Below are positions 8,919-17,392 of a DNA stretch of 64,000 bases, piece by piece. Origin of the DNA: Streptosporangiales bacterium (GTDB lineage: Bacteria; Actinomycetota; Actinomycetes; Streptosporangiales; WHST01); assembly GCA_009379825.1 (NCBI GenBank), contig WHTA01000001.1:1-64000 (forward strand), in the 5' to 3' direction. Positions within the stretch are counted from its first letter, which is position 1; every line of letters begins with the position of its first letter. Both the position numbers and the translations under genes were made by a program. The notes beneath the pieces were generated by a model. The model saw only the letters and a list, made by a program, of their open reading frames with translations, made no database searches and was not told where the DNA came from.

Positions 8919-9488
8919 ATGGGCGAGTACCAGACCGGTTTCCGGCCGGCGCAGCGTGCGGTGGCGCTCGCGGACGCGGTGCGCCGCGAGCCGGCGATCT
9001 CGCGCAGCCGGCTCGCCGCGCTCCTGCGCGAGCACGGCGAGGCGGCTCGGGACGTGCGGGGCGAGGCGTTCACCGTCGCCGACGCCGCCGCGTTGCGTGC
9101 CGCGGCCGGCCGGCTCACGGCGGTGCTGCTGCTGACCGACGTCGACCACGCGGCGCGCGCGTTGAACGCGCTGCTCGCCGAGTGCGCGACGGCGCCGCGG
9201 CTGTCGAACCACGACGGGCACCACTGGCACCTGCACGTCGACAGGCACGACGCGGGCTGGGCGGAGTGGTTCCTGACGTCGAGCGCGCTGGCACTGGCAC
9301 AGCTGATGAGCGAGCGCGGCCGGATCGCGTGGGGCGAGTGTGCCGCGGCCGGCTGCGCGACGCTCTTCCTCGGCACCGGGCCGGGCTCGCCGCGTAGGTA
9401 CTGCTCGAAGGAGTGCGCCACCAGGGCCAGGGTCGCCGCGCACCGCGCGCGCCGTACCGCGGCGGCGGGTAGGCTGGAGGCATGCTGA
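8919..9488 (+). CDS. CGNR zinc-finger / ABATE-domain regulator
   Basis: A 189-aa protein with an N-terminal ABATE-like alpha domain and a C-terminal CGNR zinc finger. The finger reads ECAAAGCATLF, then RRYCSKECATRARVAAHRAR, giving a C-x4-C...C-x3-C set followed by a basic helix. CGNR becomes CATR here, a variant of the name motif. These proteins are putative stress-related transcription regulators. ATG 8919 is chosen over GTG 8913. It starts 17 nt after the palindrome at 8871-8902, which fits autoregulation and control of the divergent MFS gene. Confidence 0.8.
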   Translation: MGEYQTGFRPAQRAVALADAVRREPAISRSRLAALLREHGEAARDVRGEAFTVADAAALRAAAGRLTAVLLLTDVDHAARALNALLAECATAPRLSNHDGHHWHLHVDRHDAGWAEWFLTSSALALAQLMSERGRIAWGECAAAGCATLFLGTGPGSPRRYCSKECATRARVAAHRARRTAAAGRLEAC

Positions 9489-9550
9489 GGCACGACGCGT
9501 TCGCCGGCCGGATGGAGATGTCGCTATCCGGCCAACTCGGCATGTCCTGA
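9482..9550 (+). CDS. Candidate methionine-rich leader peptide upstream of metG
   Basis: A 22-codon ORF overlapping the end of the CGNR gene. Met codons fall at positions 1, 11, 13 and 21, four of 22, far above background, and it precedes a methionyl-tRNA synthetase gene. Its Shine-Dalgarno GGAGG (9476-9480) is only one base from the ATG, which is poor spacing, so translation is uncertain. It could equally be chance. Confidence 0.3.
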   Translation: MLRHDAFAGRMEMSLSGQLGMS

Positions 9551-9611
9551 CGGTTATCGAGGAGGCCCACTCGGCGCCTCCTCACCCCGCGAGCAGCCGT
9601 CGAGGGGTGAG
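9506..9611 (+). promoter_or_regulatory. Structured leader with mutually exclusive hairpins before metG
   Basis: Three perfect stems are visible: GGCCGGAT 9506-9513 with ATCCGGCC 9526-9533; GAGGAGGC 9559-9566 with GCCTCCTC 9576-9583; and CTCACCCC 9581-9588 with GGGGTGAG 9604-9611. The second and third share bases 9581-9583, so both cannot form fully at once. The last arm overlaps the GAGGAAGG ribosome site at 9609-9616. The first loop contains an ATG triplet. This suits translational attenuation or a T-box-like element, but no UGGN antiterminator consensus was seen. Confidence 0.5.
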
Positions 9612-9625
9612 GAAGGCAGCAGACG

Positions 9626-11166
9626 ATGGGTCGTCACACCATCACCACGGCGATCCCGTACGTGAACGGGAAGCCACACCTCGGGCACGCGCTCGAGCTC
9701 GTCCAGACCGACGTGCTCGCCCGGCACAGCAGGCAGCGCGGGCACGAGGTGCGGTTCCAGACCGGAACCGATGACAACGCGCTGAAGAACGTCCGCGGCG
9801 CGGCAGCCGAGGGGCTCCCGGTCGCCGAGTACGTGGCCCGTGGCGCGCTCGCGTTCGAGCAACTGCGCGGACCGCTGCAGCTGTCGTTCGACGACTTCGT
9901 CAAGACCAGTTCCGACCCCAGGCACCGGCCGGGGGTCGAACGGCTGCGGGCGGCGTGCGCGGAGCGCGGCGACCTGTACCTGAAGGCGTACGAGGGCAGG
10001 TACTGCGTGGGCTGCGAGTCGTTCTACGCCGAGGACGAGCTGACCGGCGACGGGCGGTGTCCGGAGCACGGCAGCGAGCCGGAGCACGTCGCGGAGGAGA
10101 ACTGGTTCTTCCGGCTCAGCCGGTACCAGGAGCAGCTCATCGACCTGCTGGAGTCTGGCCGGTTGCGGGTCGAGCCGGCCGGGCGCAGGCGGGAGGTGCT
10201 GGCGTTCGTCCGGGCCGGGCTGGCCGACTTCAGCGTGTCGCGCGACGCGGCGCGCTCGCGCGGGTGGGGGTGGGGGTGTGGGGGGTCCCGGTGCCCGGCG
10301 ACCCCGGCCAGGTGATCTACGTCTGGTACGACGCGTTGGTCAACTACCTCACCGGCCCCGGCTTCGGCACCGACCCCGAGCGGTTCGCGCAGTGGTGGAC
10401 CGGCGCGGACGAGGTCGTGCACGTGATCGGCAAGGGCGTGCTCAGGTTCCACGCCGTGTACTGGATCGCCATGCTGCTGTCGGCCGGTGTGCGGCTGCCG
10501 GACGTGATCTTCGTGCACGAGTACGTCACGTCAGGCGGCGCGAAGCTCGGCAAGTCGGCCGGCAACGGCGCCGACCCGGTGGACGTCGCCGCCAGCTACG
10601 GCCGGGACCCGCTGCGCTGGTGGCTGCTGCGCGGCGTCGCCCGTACGACCGACACCGACTACTCTGCCGACCGCCTGATCGCCGCGGCGAACCAGGACCT
10701 GGCGAACAACCTCGGCAACCTGGTCAGCCGCACACTCGCCATGCTCACCAAGTACCGCGGCGCCACCGCGCCGAGCGCGACCGGCGACGGTGACGCGCGT
10801 GGGGCGGCGGGGGATGGCCGTGCGGTGGCGGCGCCGCTGCGGTTGGCGCGAGCTGCCGCCGGCGAGGCGATCGACGCCGCGCTTGCCGGGTTCGACTTTC
10901 GTGCCGCGGTCGCGACCGTCGTCCGCATCGGGGACGAGGCGAACAGGTACGTGGAGGCCGTCCGCCCCTGGGAACTGGCCGCGGCCGAGCGCGCCGGTGC
11001 AGGACCGGAGGTACTCGACGCCGTGCTCGCGGAGCTCGTCGCCAGCTGCCGGGACATCGGCTGGCACCTGCAGCCGTTCCTGCCCGAGCTGGCCGCGCGG
11101 ATCACCGCCCAGTGCGACGGCGCCCGGCGCACGCCGGTGTTTCGGCGCCTGCAGCCAGCACCGTGA
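9626..11166 (+). pseudogene. metG: Methionyl-tRNA synthetase, interrupted by a frameshift
   Basis: A class I MetRS of about 510 codons. The first frame (9626 to about 10260) holds TTAIPYVNGKPHLGHALE with the HIGH-like PHLGHA, and the zinc-knuckle CVGCESFYAEDEL. The second frame resumes at GVPVPGDPGQVIYVWYDAL and holds the KMSKS counterpart KLGKS, then the helical anticodon domain to the end. The frames meet in a G-rich tract at 10262-10285 with about 14 extra bases relative to the expected RGWGVPVP codons. It charges tRNA-Met, or is a divergent paralogue given the KLGKS change. Whether it is a real mutation or a sequence error is undecided. Confidence 0.85.
10262..10285 (+). repeat. G-quadruplex-type tract at the metG frameshift
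   Basis: G-runs of 3, 5, 5 and 6 are separated by T, T and TGT, a canonical four-tract G4 motif with very short loops on the coding strand. It coincides exactly with the break in the metG frame and could cause polymerase slippage or sequencing error. Confidence 0.8.
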
Positions 11167-11176
11167 CCGCGTCGAG

Positions 11177-11572
11177 CTACTGCTCGTCGAGGGTGGTGGC
11201 TACGGCGGTCATCACCTGCTGCCAGTGCGCTCGCTGGCGCTCACGCTCCTCGGCGTCGGACAGCCGCTCCTGGTGGAAGCGCAGTACGGCACCCGCGCCG
11301 CTGATGGCGGGGGTGACGGTCACCTGCACCGTGGTGTCGCCGTACGTGATGCGCACCCGCTCGCCCGGGTGGTAGCTGCGCACCTCGCCGGCGACGCCGG
11401 TGGTCGTGCGGTACGCGGCGCCGCGCTCCGGGGTCAGCTCCGCGCCCGGGCCGAGCCAGAGCTCGAGCCCGGCCGGGCTGGTGATGAACTCCCAGACGGC
11501 CGCCGGCGGGTGCGCGAGCGTACGCGACACCCCGATCTGCCAGCCGGCATCCTTGGTCAGCCCAGTCGGCAT
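11177..11572 (-). CDS. SRPBCC (AHSA1/START-like) domain protein
   Basis: A 131-aa helix-grip protein. VSRTLAHPPAAVWEFITSP at the start, AGEVRSYHPGERVRITY in the middle and the C-terminal helix RAHWQQVMTAVATTLDEQ are standard for AHSA1-like ligand-binding proteins. ATG 11572 is used; the frame runs open far upstream but only as shadow of the neighbouring gene. No regulator accompanies it, and the ligand is unknown. It is convergent with metG and downstream of the RND gene on the same strand. Confidence 0.8.
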   Translation of the reverse strand: MPTGLTKDAGWQIGVSRTLAHPPAAVWEFITSPAGLELWLGPGAELTPERGAAYRTTTGVAGEVRSYHPGERVRITYGDTTVQVTVTPAISGAGAVLRFHQERLSDAEERERQRAHWQQVMTAVATTLDEQ

Positions 11573-11627
11573 CGTCGGCCCCTCTCGTCGGTGGGCTCGG
11601 TGCGTCCGAGCGTACCGACGGGCACCG

Positions 11628-14600
11628 TCAGTTGGTGTGTTCCTGCGGGTCCGGCGGCGACCACTCCTCGGCGCCGTCGACGCCGTCCGCCGGCTGCTGC
11701 CCCCGGCCGCGGGTCTCCGGTGGCCTGGCCGGGTCGTAGACCAACCGGTCGAGCTCCGCGACCAGCTCCTCGCGCAGCTCGTCGTGCTGCGGGCCGAGGG
11801 CGGTGACCGGGTCGGCCCAGCGGTCGTCCGGGTACCGGCCGACCGGGCGGTGGCGCACGTCCTCCGGCTCCCACTCGAACCGCGGCCAGACGTGCGCGTG
11901 CAGGAACCCGTCCTCGTTGCCCTGGATCTCGATGTTGATCCGGCGGAAACCGGGGTCGCGCCTGGCACACACGAGCTGGACGGCCTCGCCGAGCCGCTCC
12001 ACATCGGCCAGGAACTGCAGCCGGCGGCTGCGGGGCAGGTCGGTGAGGCGGGTCGCGTCGGGGTCGTCGGTGAGCAACACGCAGTACCCGGGCAGGAACT
12101 GCACGTCGCCGATGGCGACGAAACCGCCCTCCAGCCTGGTCAGCACCGTCGGGTTCTCCCCGTCGAGCGCGGTGCCCACCCGGTCGTACGTCCACCGGGG
12201 CAGCTGGGTCAGTGGCTGATGTCCGTTCATCGTCGGCACCTCCACCATGATCATCGGTGCAACCGGGCCGAGTGTTGCGGGCTCGGGGGAGTCGGCTTCC
12301 GCCACCGGGTCGGATTGCCCCAGTTCGTCGTCGAACTGGTCGGCCGGTACGGGTTCCTCGGCTTCCTCCGGCGGTGTGTCCGGCTGTTCCGGTTCGTCGT
12401 CCGCAGGCGGCTCCGCAGGCGGCTCCGCAGGCGGCTCCGCCGGCGTCTCCGCCGGCGTCTCCGCCGCGGGCGCGGCCAGCCGCGCGGCGTGCCGTGCCTG
12501 GCGGCGGTTCCTGCGCCGCTCCTTGCGCAGCTCGAGCGCCGCGTACAGCGTCGGCACGACGACCAGCGTCAGCACCGTCGAGCTCACCAGGCCGCCGATC
12601 ACCACGATCGCCAGCGACTGCGAGATGAAGCCGGCCCCGTCGTGCCCGGTGACGCCGAGCGCCATGGGGATCAGCGCGCAGATGGTCGCCAGCGCGGTCA
12701 TCAGCACCGGCCGCAGCCGGCGCCTGCCGCCCTCGACGACCGCCTCGTGGACGCCCATCCCGGCGACGCGGTACCTGTTCATCAGGTCCACGAGCACGAT
12801 GGCGTTGGTCACCACGATGCCGACGAGCATCAGCACGCCGATCATGGCGGGCACGCCGAGCGCGGTGTCCGTCGCGAGCAGCAGACCGATCGCCCCCGTT
12901 GCGGCGAACGGCACGGAGACCATGAGGATCAGCGGCTGCGCGAGGCTGCGGAACGTCGCCGCCATGATGACGAACACGATCAGCACCGCGGCGGCCAGCG
13001 CGAGGAAGAGGCTGGAGAACGCCTCCGACTGGTCGGCGCTGACGCCGCCGACCGAGTACTTCGCCGACTCCGGCAGGTCGAGCTCGGCCAGCTCGCGGGT
13101 CAGCGCGGCGGACACGGCGCCGGTGTTGTCGCCCGTCGGCGTCGCCGAGACGGTGGCACTGCGCGCCCCGTCCACGTGCGAGATGCTGAACGGGCCGGTG
13201 GTGCGGGTCACCGACGCCACCTCGTCCAGGCGCACCTCGCCGGCGGGCGTCGGCAGCTTCAGCTTCTTCAGCTCGGCCAGCGACTTCGGTGGCCCGTCGG
13301 TGGTGAGCACGACGTCGTGCTGCTTGCTGTCCACGCTCATCTGGGTCACCGTGCTGCCGCGCATGGCCGCGGCAACCGCCTGCCCGATGGGGCTGTCGGT
13401 GAGGCCGTACCGCGCCGCGGCCGACCGCTTGGTCTCGATCTCCACCCGCGGTGCGGTGTCGGCGAGGTCGCTGGTCACGTCGGTCACGTCGGCCAGGCCG
13501 GCGACGGTGTCGCGCACCTGTCGCGCCGCCGTACGCAGGTCGTCGTCGTTCGGCGACTGCACGACGACCTGCAGCTGGCTGGCCGCGGTGGGCCCGCCGC
13601 CCTGGGCACCGCCGACGGTGACCGTGCCGACGCCGTCGAGGTCGTCGATCTCCCGCCTGAGGCGGTCCTGCACGGCCTGCGCGTTCACGGCCTCGCCCAG
13701 CGTCACCTGGTAGTTCGCGGACGACGCGTCGCCGCCAGGCCCGCCGAACGCGCCGCCGCCCACGGTGACCTGGTAGTCGTCGACGCCGGCGTCGTCGAGG
13801 AGGACGTCCTCGACCTCGGTGACGGCGTCGCTGGTCGTGTCGAGGTTGGTGCCCACCGGCAGCTTCTGCGTGATGGTGACCGCGTTCTGCCCGGAGTCGT
13901 CGAGGAAGTTCGTCTTCAGCTGCGAGCCGAGCAGGCCGGTGCCGCAGAGCACGAGCAGCGCGAGCACGACGGTGATCACCCGGTGCTTCGTGGTGAACGT
14001 GATCACCGGTACGTACGCGCGGTGCAGCGGCGACCTGCGCTCCTTCTCCACCGCCTTGCGTTCGTATTCCTCGGCATCCTCGGCGCGGAGCTTCGGCGCG
14101 CGCAGGAACCAGTAGCACAGCACGGGGATGATGGTCAGAGCGACGAACAGCGACGCGAGCAGTGCGATGGTGACGGTGAGGGCGAACGGCCGGAACAGCT
14201 CGCCGGTGATGCCGCCGACCAGGCCGATGGGGAGGAACACGGCGACGGTGGTGAGGGTGGACGCGGTGATCGCCGTGGCGACCTCGCGTACGCCGTTCAG
14301 CACGGCCTGCTGTTTCTCCTCACCGTAGGTGAGATGTCGCTTGATGTTCTCCAGCACCACGATCGAGTCGTCCACCACCCGGCCCACGGCGACGGTGAGG
14401 CCGCCGAGGGTGAGCAGGTTGAGGGACAGGTCGCCGGTCCACATGGCGATCAGCGCGATCAGCACCGACATCGGGATGGACACGGCGGTGACGAGGGTGG
14501 AGCGCAGCGACAGCAGGAACAGCAGGATGACGACGACCGCGAACACCAGGCCGAGCACGCCTTCGGTGCCGAGGCTGTTGATGGAGTCCTTGACGTACGG

Positions 14601-15593
14601 CGCCTGGTCGAAGACCACGGTCAGCTCGGTGTCGCCGCCGACGTCGTCGGTGAGGTCGGGCAGCATGCCGCGGATCTCGTCGGATATCTGCACGTTGTTG
14701 CCGTCAGGCGCGGCGGTCACCAGCAGGCCGAGGTTGGGCTTGCCGTTGGTCCTGGTGAGGGTCGTCGCCTCGGCCTCGGTCAGCGACACGTCGGCGACGT
14801 CGCCGAGCTGCACCGGCTTGGCCGGCGGCTGCGGGCCGCCGGTCGCGTCGGCGCTCGGCGTGACGTAGAGGTCCTCGATCTCGGTGACCGACTCGAACCG
14901 CTTCGCCACCTGGACGGAGACCTTCTTGTCGGCGTCGTCGAACGAGCCGGCGGGGATCGGGGTGCCGTTCGCGGTGAGCGCGTCCGCGACGGCCGACGTG
15001 GTCAGGCCGGCCTTGGTGAGCTCCTTCTCGTCGACCGACACGGAGAGCTGCTGCTCGCGCACGCCGGTGACCTCCGCGCTGCGCACCCCGCTGACCTGGG
15101 TCAGCTCGGGTACGACGGTCTCGTCCAGCCGGTCGGCGAGCTCCTGCTGGTCCAGGTCGGACGTGGCGGCGAACACCACGGCCGGGATCTCGTCGCTGCT
15201 GCCGTTCACGACCTCGGGTTCGACGTCCTCGGGCAGCTGGCTCTGGATGCCGCCGATCGCCTCCTCGACGTCGGCGGTGGCCTCGTCCAGGTCGGTGCCG
15301 TAGGTGAACTGGAGCTGGATGGTCGCCGACCCGTCGGCCGAGGTGGAGGTGACGTCCTCCACGCCGTCGATGCCCTGCACCGCCTCCTCGATCGGCACGG
15401 TGACCTGGTCCTCGACGATGTCCGGCGCGGCGCCGGCGTGCGGCGCGATGACGAACGCGGCGGGGAACTCGATGCTCGGGATGAGCTGCTGCTTCAGCTG
15501 CGGGACCGAGTAGAAGCCGAACCCGACGACGATCAGCGAGATGAGCGCCACGATCGTGCGGTTGGCGAGGCTGAGCCTGGCCAGGTGCGACAT
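11628..15593 (-). CDS. RND efflux permease continuing in frame into a HIT-family domain
   Basis: A 1321-aa frame. Residues 1 to about 1050 are a complete RND permease of the AcrB/SwrC type: one N-terminal helix, a large extracytoplasmic domain, helices with the paired Asp proton relay (GRVVDDSIVVLENIKRH), and a second repeat. It should export drugs or lipids by proton exchange. A Pro/Glu/Ala linker of 12-nt repeats (about 12401-12463) follows. Residues 1122-1321 form a HIT-like nucleotide hydrolase with LHAHVWPRF. Internal ATG 12230 (MNGHQPL) has a well-spaced GGAGGTG, so HIT may be made separately. The RND start at 15593 has GGAAGGA. Confidence 0.82.
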   Translation of the reverse strand: MSHLARLSLANRTIVALISLIVVGFGFYSVPQLKQQLIPSIEFPAAFVIAPHAGAAPDIVEDQVTVPIEEAVQGIDGVEDVTSTSADGSATIQLQFTYGTDLDEATADVEEAIGGIQSQLPEDVEPEVVNGSSDEIPAVVFAATSDLDQQELADRLDETVVPELTQVSGVRSAEVTGVREQQLSVSVDEKELTKAGLTTSAVADALTANGTPIPAGSFDDADKKVSVQVAKRFESVTEIEDLYVTPSADATGGPQPPAKPVQLGDVADVSLTEAEATTLTRTNGKPNLGLLVTAAPDGNNVQISDEIRGMLPDLTDDVGGDTELTVVFDQAPYVKDSINSLGTEGVLGLVFAVVVILLFLLSLRSTLVTAVSIPMSVLIALIAMWTGDLSLNLLTLGGLTVAVGRVVDDSIVVLENIKRHLTYGEEKQQAVLNGVREVATAITASTLTTVAVFLPIGLVGGITGELFRPFALTVTIALLASLFVALTIIPVLCYWFLRAPKLRAEDAEEYERKAVEKERRSPLHRAYVPVITFTTKHRVITVVLALLVLCGTGLLGSQLKTNFLDDSGQNAVTITQKLPVGTNLDTTSDAVTEVEDVLLDDAGVDDYQVTVGGGAFGGPGGDASSANYQVTLGEAVNAQAVQDRLRREIDDLDGVGTVTVGGAQGGGPTAASQLQVVVQSPNDDDLRTAARQVRDTVAGLADVTDVTSDLADTAPRVEIETKRSAAARYGLTDSPIGQAVAAAMRGSTVTQMSVDSKQHDVVLTTDGPPKSLAELKKLKLPTPAGEVRLDEVASVTRTTGPFSISHVDGARSATVSATPTGDNTGAVSAALTRELAELDLPESAKYSVGGVSADQSEAFSSLFLALAAAVLIVFVIMAATFRSLAQPLILMVSVPFAATGAIGLLLATDTALGVPAMIGVLMLVGIVVTNAIVLVDLMNRYRVAGMGVHEAVVEGGRRRLRPVLMTALATICALIPMALGVTGHDGAGFISQSLAIVVIGGLVSSTVLTLVVVPTLYAALELRKERRRNRRQARHAARLAAPAAETPAETPAEPPAEPPAEPPADDEPEQPDTPPEEAEEPVPADQFDDELGQSDPVAEADSPEPATLGPVAPMIMVEVPTMNGHQPLTQLPRWTYDRVGTALDGENPTVLTRLEGGFVAIGDVQFLPGYCVLLTDDPDATRLTDLPRSRRLQFLADVERLGEAVQLVCARRDPGFRRINIEIQGNEDGFLHAHVWPRFEWEPEDVRHRPVGRYPDDRWADPVTALGPQHDELREELVAELDRLVYDPARPPETRGRGQQPADGVDGAEEWSPPDPQEHTN
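12237..12243 (-). promoter_or_regulatory. Internal ribosome binding site for a separate HIT protein
   Basis: On the minus strand GGAGGTG stands 6 nt before the ATG at 12230, inside the RND reading frame. Strength and spacing are ideal, so a 200-aa HIT protein (11628-12230) may be produced independently of the 1321-aa fusion. Confidence 0.6.
12401..12463 (-). repeat. 12-nt repeats encoding the acidic Pro-rich linker
   Basis: Tandem copies of about 12 nt (plus strand ggctccgcaggc, then variant ggcgtctccgcc) encode repeated AEPP/AETP peptides between the RND and HIT parts. They explain the flexible tail and are prone to copy-number change. Confidence 0.75.
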
Positions 15594-15984
15594 GAAGCGT
15601 TCCTTCCCCCCTGGCTGTGGTCATCCGCCGTGCCGGCCAGCGCTCTCGCTGGGGTGGATCGGAACGGCCCGGGCGGGACGCACAGGCTCACTGGACGCGA
15701 CCAAGTCGCGACAAGGTTACTGACCGTGACCACCGGGTTTCTGGTGACCCCGTTCGTCTCGTATCAGGAGACCGCACAGCGGGCCGCGGCGGACAGTGGC
15801 CAAGGTCGGGATCGGGCCGTCCGATGGGCTGTGCTTTGCTGGGGGAACAGCAACTTTCTATGGTGGTCGGTCGTGGTGCCGGCGGGATGGGCGCAACGAC
15901 GAGCCAGTCGACGCGTCCGGCCGTCGGCCATCTACACTCCACTCTCGCCAGATTTTCCGCAGTCGGAAGGTGTGATCAGCGGGG
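15594..15984. other. Intergenic region between divergent RND and cytidylyltransferase genes
   Basis: These 391 bases have no convincing coding frame. They hold a 6-bp hairpin CCAGCG/CGCTGG at 15637-15652, a second TTGCTG/CAGCAA at 15836-15853 and a direct repeat of GTGACC near 15725-15748. Promoters for both flanking genes must lie here, but no clear -10/-35 pair could be assigned. Confidence 0.5.
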
Positions 15985-16674
15985 ATGTACAGCCTGATCC
16001 TTCTCAACGGTGGCATCGGCAAGCGCATCGCTGCCGGTCAGCCGAAGCAGTTCCTGAAAGTGAACGGCATCCCGATCCTGGTGTACTCGATCGTCGCGGC
16101 CGACGCCGTGGAGTCGATCACCGAGATCGTGCTGAACTACCCGCCGGACTGGCACGACACCGTCCAGCAGATGGTGAACGACTACGCGATCAAGACTCCG
16201 GTGGTCTATGTCCCCGCGGGCAACACCAGGCACGAGTCGGTCGCGGCGATGCTGAAGCACTGCTCCAACGACAACGTCATCGTCCACGAGTCGGCCAGGC
16301 CGCTGGTGCGCGCGGAGGACTTCGAGCGGTTGGTGAGCGAGCCGCACGAGAACGTCAGCTACATGCTGCCGCTGTCGTTCACCGTCGCGCCGGTCGACCC
16401 GGAGCAGCACAAGGTGACCGGTTACCTGGAGCGGAACAAGCTGCGCAACGTCCAGCTGCCGCAGAAGTTCAACAAGAACGCGCTCATCCAGGGCCACGAG
16501 TACGCGCAGCGCGAAGGCACGCTCTTCACCGAGGACGCGACGATGGTCACGGTCTCCGGTGGCGACGTGCGGTTCCTCGACGGGGACGAGCGCAACTTCA
16601 AGGTCACCACGCCGACCGACGTCCGGCTGGCAGGTTTCCTGCTGCAGGGTGGGAATGAGGACTGGGATGAGTAA
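15985..16674 (+). CDS. IspD/TarI-family cytidylyltransferase, probably CDP-polyol forming
   Basis: A 229-aa nucleotidyltransferase. LLNGGIGKRIAAGQPKQFLK near residue 6 is the CTP-binding G-x-G-x-R...PKQF motif of IspD/TarI; HESARPLVRAEDFE and TTPTDVRLAGF near the end are also conserved. The partner SDR gene overlaps its 3-prime end by 8 nt. Known Bcs1/Acs1 proteins fuse these two activities to make CDP-ribitol from ribulose 5-phosphate and CTP, so this pair probably supplies CDP-ribitol or a similar polyol for a cell-surface polymer. IspD proper is less likely given the SDR partner. Amino-acid use is richer in Asn and Lys than the neighbours. Confidence 0.75.
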   Translation: MYSLILLNGGIGKRIAAGQPKQFLKVNGIPILVYSIVAADAVESITEIVLNYPPDWHDTVQQMVNDYAIKTPVVYVPAGNTRHESVAAMLKHCSNDNVIVHESARPLVRAEDFERLVSEPHENVSYMLPLSFTVAPVDPEQHKVTGYLERNKLRNVQLPQKFNKNALIQGHEYAQREGTLFTEDATMVTVSGGDVRFLDGDERNFKVTTPTDVRLAGFLLQGGNEDWDE

Positions 16675-17374
16675 GACCCTCCTCGTGACCGGTGCGTCCA
16701 AGGGCATCGGCTTCGAAACCGTCCGGCGCTTCTTCTACGCGGACAACGACGTCACCGACTTCGTCCTGCTGGCCAGGGAGTCCGACGCGTTCGCGGAGAA
16801 CCTGCAGAAGCTCGAGGACGACAACCCGTACGGCAAGAAGCTGCACCCGTACATGATCGATCTCGGCGACCGGGGTGCGATCGTCCGGCTGATGGGCGAG
16901 GTCGCGCACCAGCACGGCCAGATCGACCTGTTGGTCAACAACGCCGGGTACACCGACCCGAAGCCGATCCAGCAGATCGAGTTCTCGTCGTTCGAGCGGA
17001 CGATGTCGGTGAACCTGTACGCGCCGTTCACCATCGTGCAGGAGCTGCTGCACCACGGGAACAAGTTCGAGCTGATCGTCAACATCGCGTCGACCGCCGG
17101 CATCAACGGCCGGTCGGGCTGGCTGACGTACTCGGCGTCGAAGGCTGCCGTGATCAACATGAGCGAGGTCATGCGCGAGGAGCTGCAGATCTTCGGCACC
17201 CGCGTGGTGACGATCTCGCCGGGCCGGTGCGCCACCGAGCTGCGCCGTACCCTCGCCCCCGACGAGGACCCGACGACGATCATGCAGCCGAGCCACGTCG
17301 CGTCCGTGATCGAGATGCTCGCCTCAGACGTCGGCCGCTTCGTGGACAGCCAGAACCTGGTCGTCCGCAAGTAG
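16667..17374 (+). CDS. Short-chain dehydrogenase/reductase, CDP-ribitol-pathway type
   Basis: A 235-aa SDR with the cofactor motif TGASKGIG at residue 8, NNAGYTDP, a catalytic Ser in NIASTAG and the YSASK Tyr-Lys pair. ATG 16667 overlaps the cytidylyltransferase stop by 8 nt, indicating coupled translation and fixed stoichiometry. By analogy with Bcs1, it would reduce ribulose 5-phosphate to ribitol 5-phosphate with NADPH. That substrate is inferred from the neighbour only. It is convergent with the response-regulator gene. Confidence 0.78.
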   Translation: MSKTLLVTGASKGIGFETVRRFFYADNDVTDFVLLARESDAFAENLQKLEDDNPYGKKLHPYMIDLGDRGAIVRLMGEVAHQHGQIDLLVNNAGYTDPKPIQQIEFSSFERTMSVNLYAPFTIVQELLHHGNKFELIVNIASTAGINGRSGWLTYSASKAAVINMSEVMREELQIFGTRVVTISPGRCATELRRTLAPDEDPTTIMQPSHVASVIEMLASDVGRFVDSQNLVVRK

Positions 17375-17392
17375 CCGAGCTGGGTCGCGCCG

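Noticed and set aside
12401-12463. CRISPR-like or mobile repeat
   Set aside because: In-frame 12-nt codon repeats of a Pro/Glu/Ala linker, with no spacers.
11400-16658. A 1752-codon plus-strand open frame
   Set aside because: It lies opposite the RND/HIT gene and into the cytidylyltransferase. It is His/Arg/Gly-rich antisense with no domain, and is an effect of GC-biased third positions.
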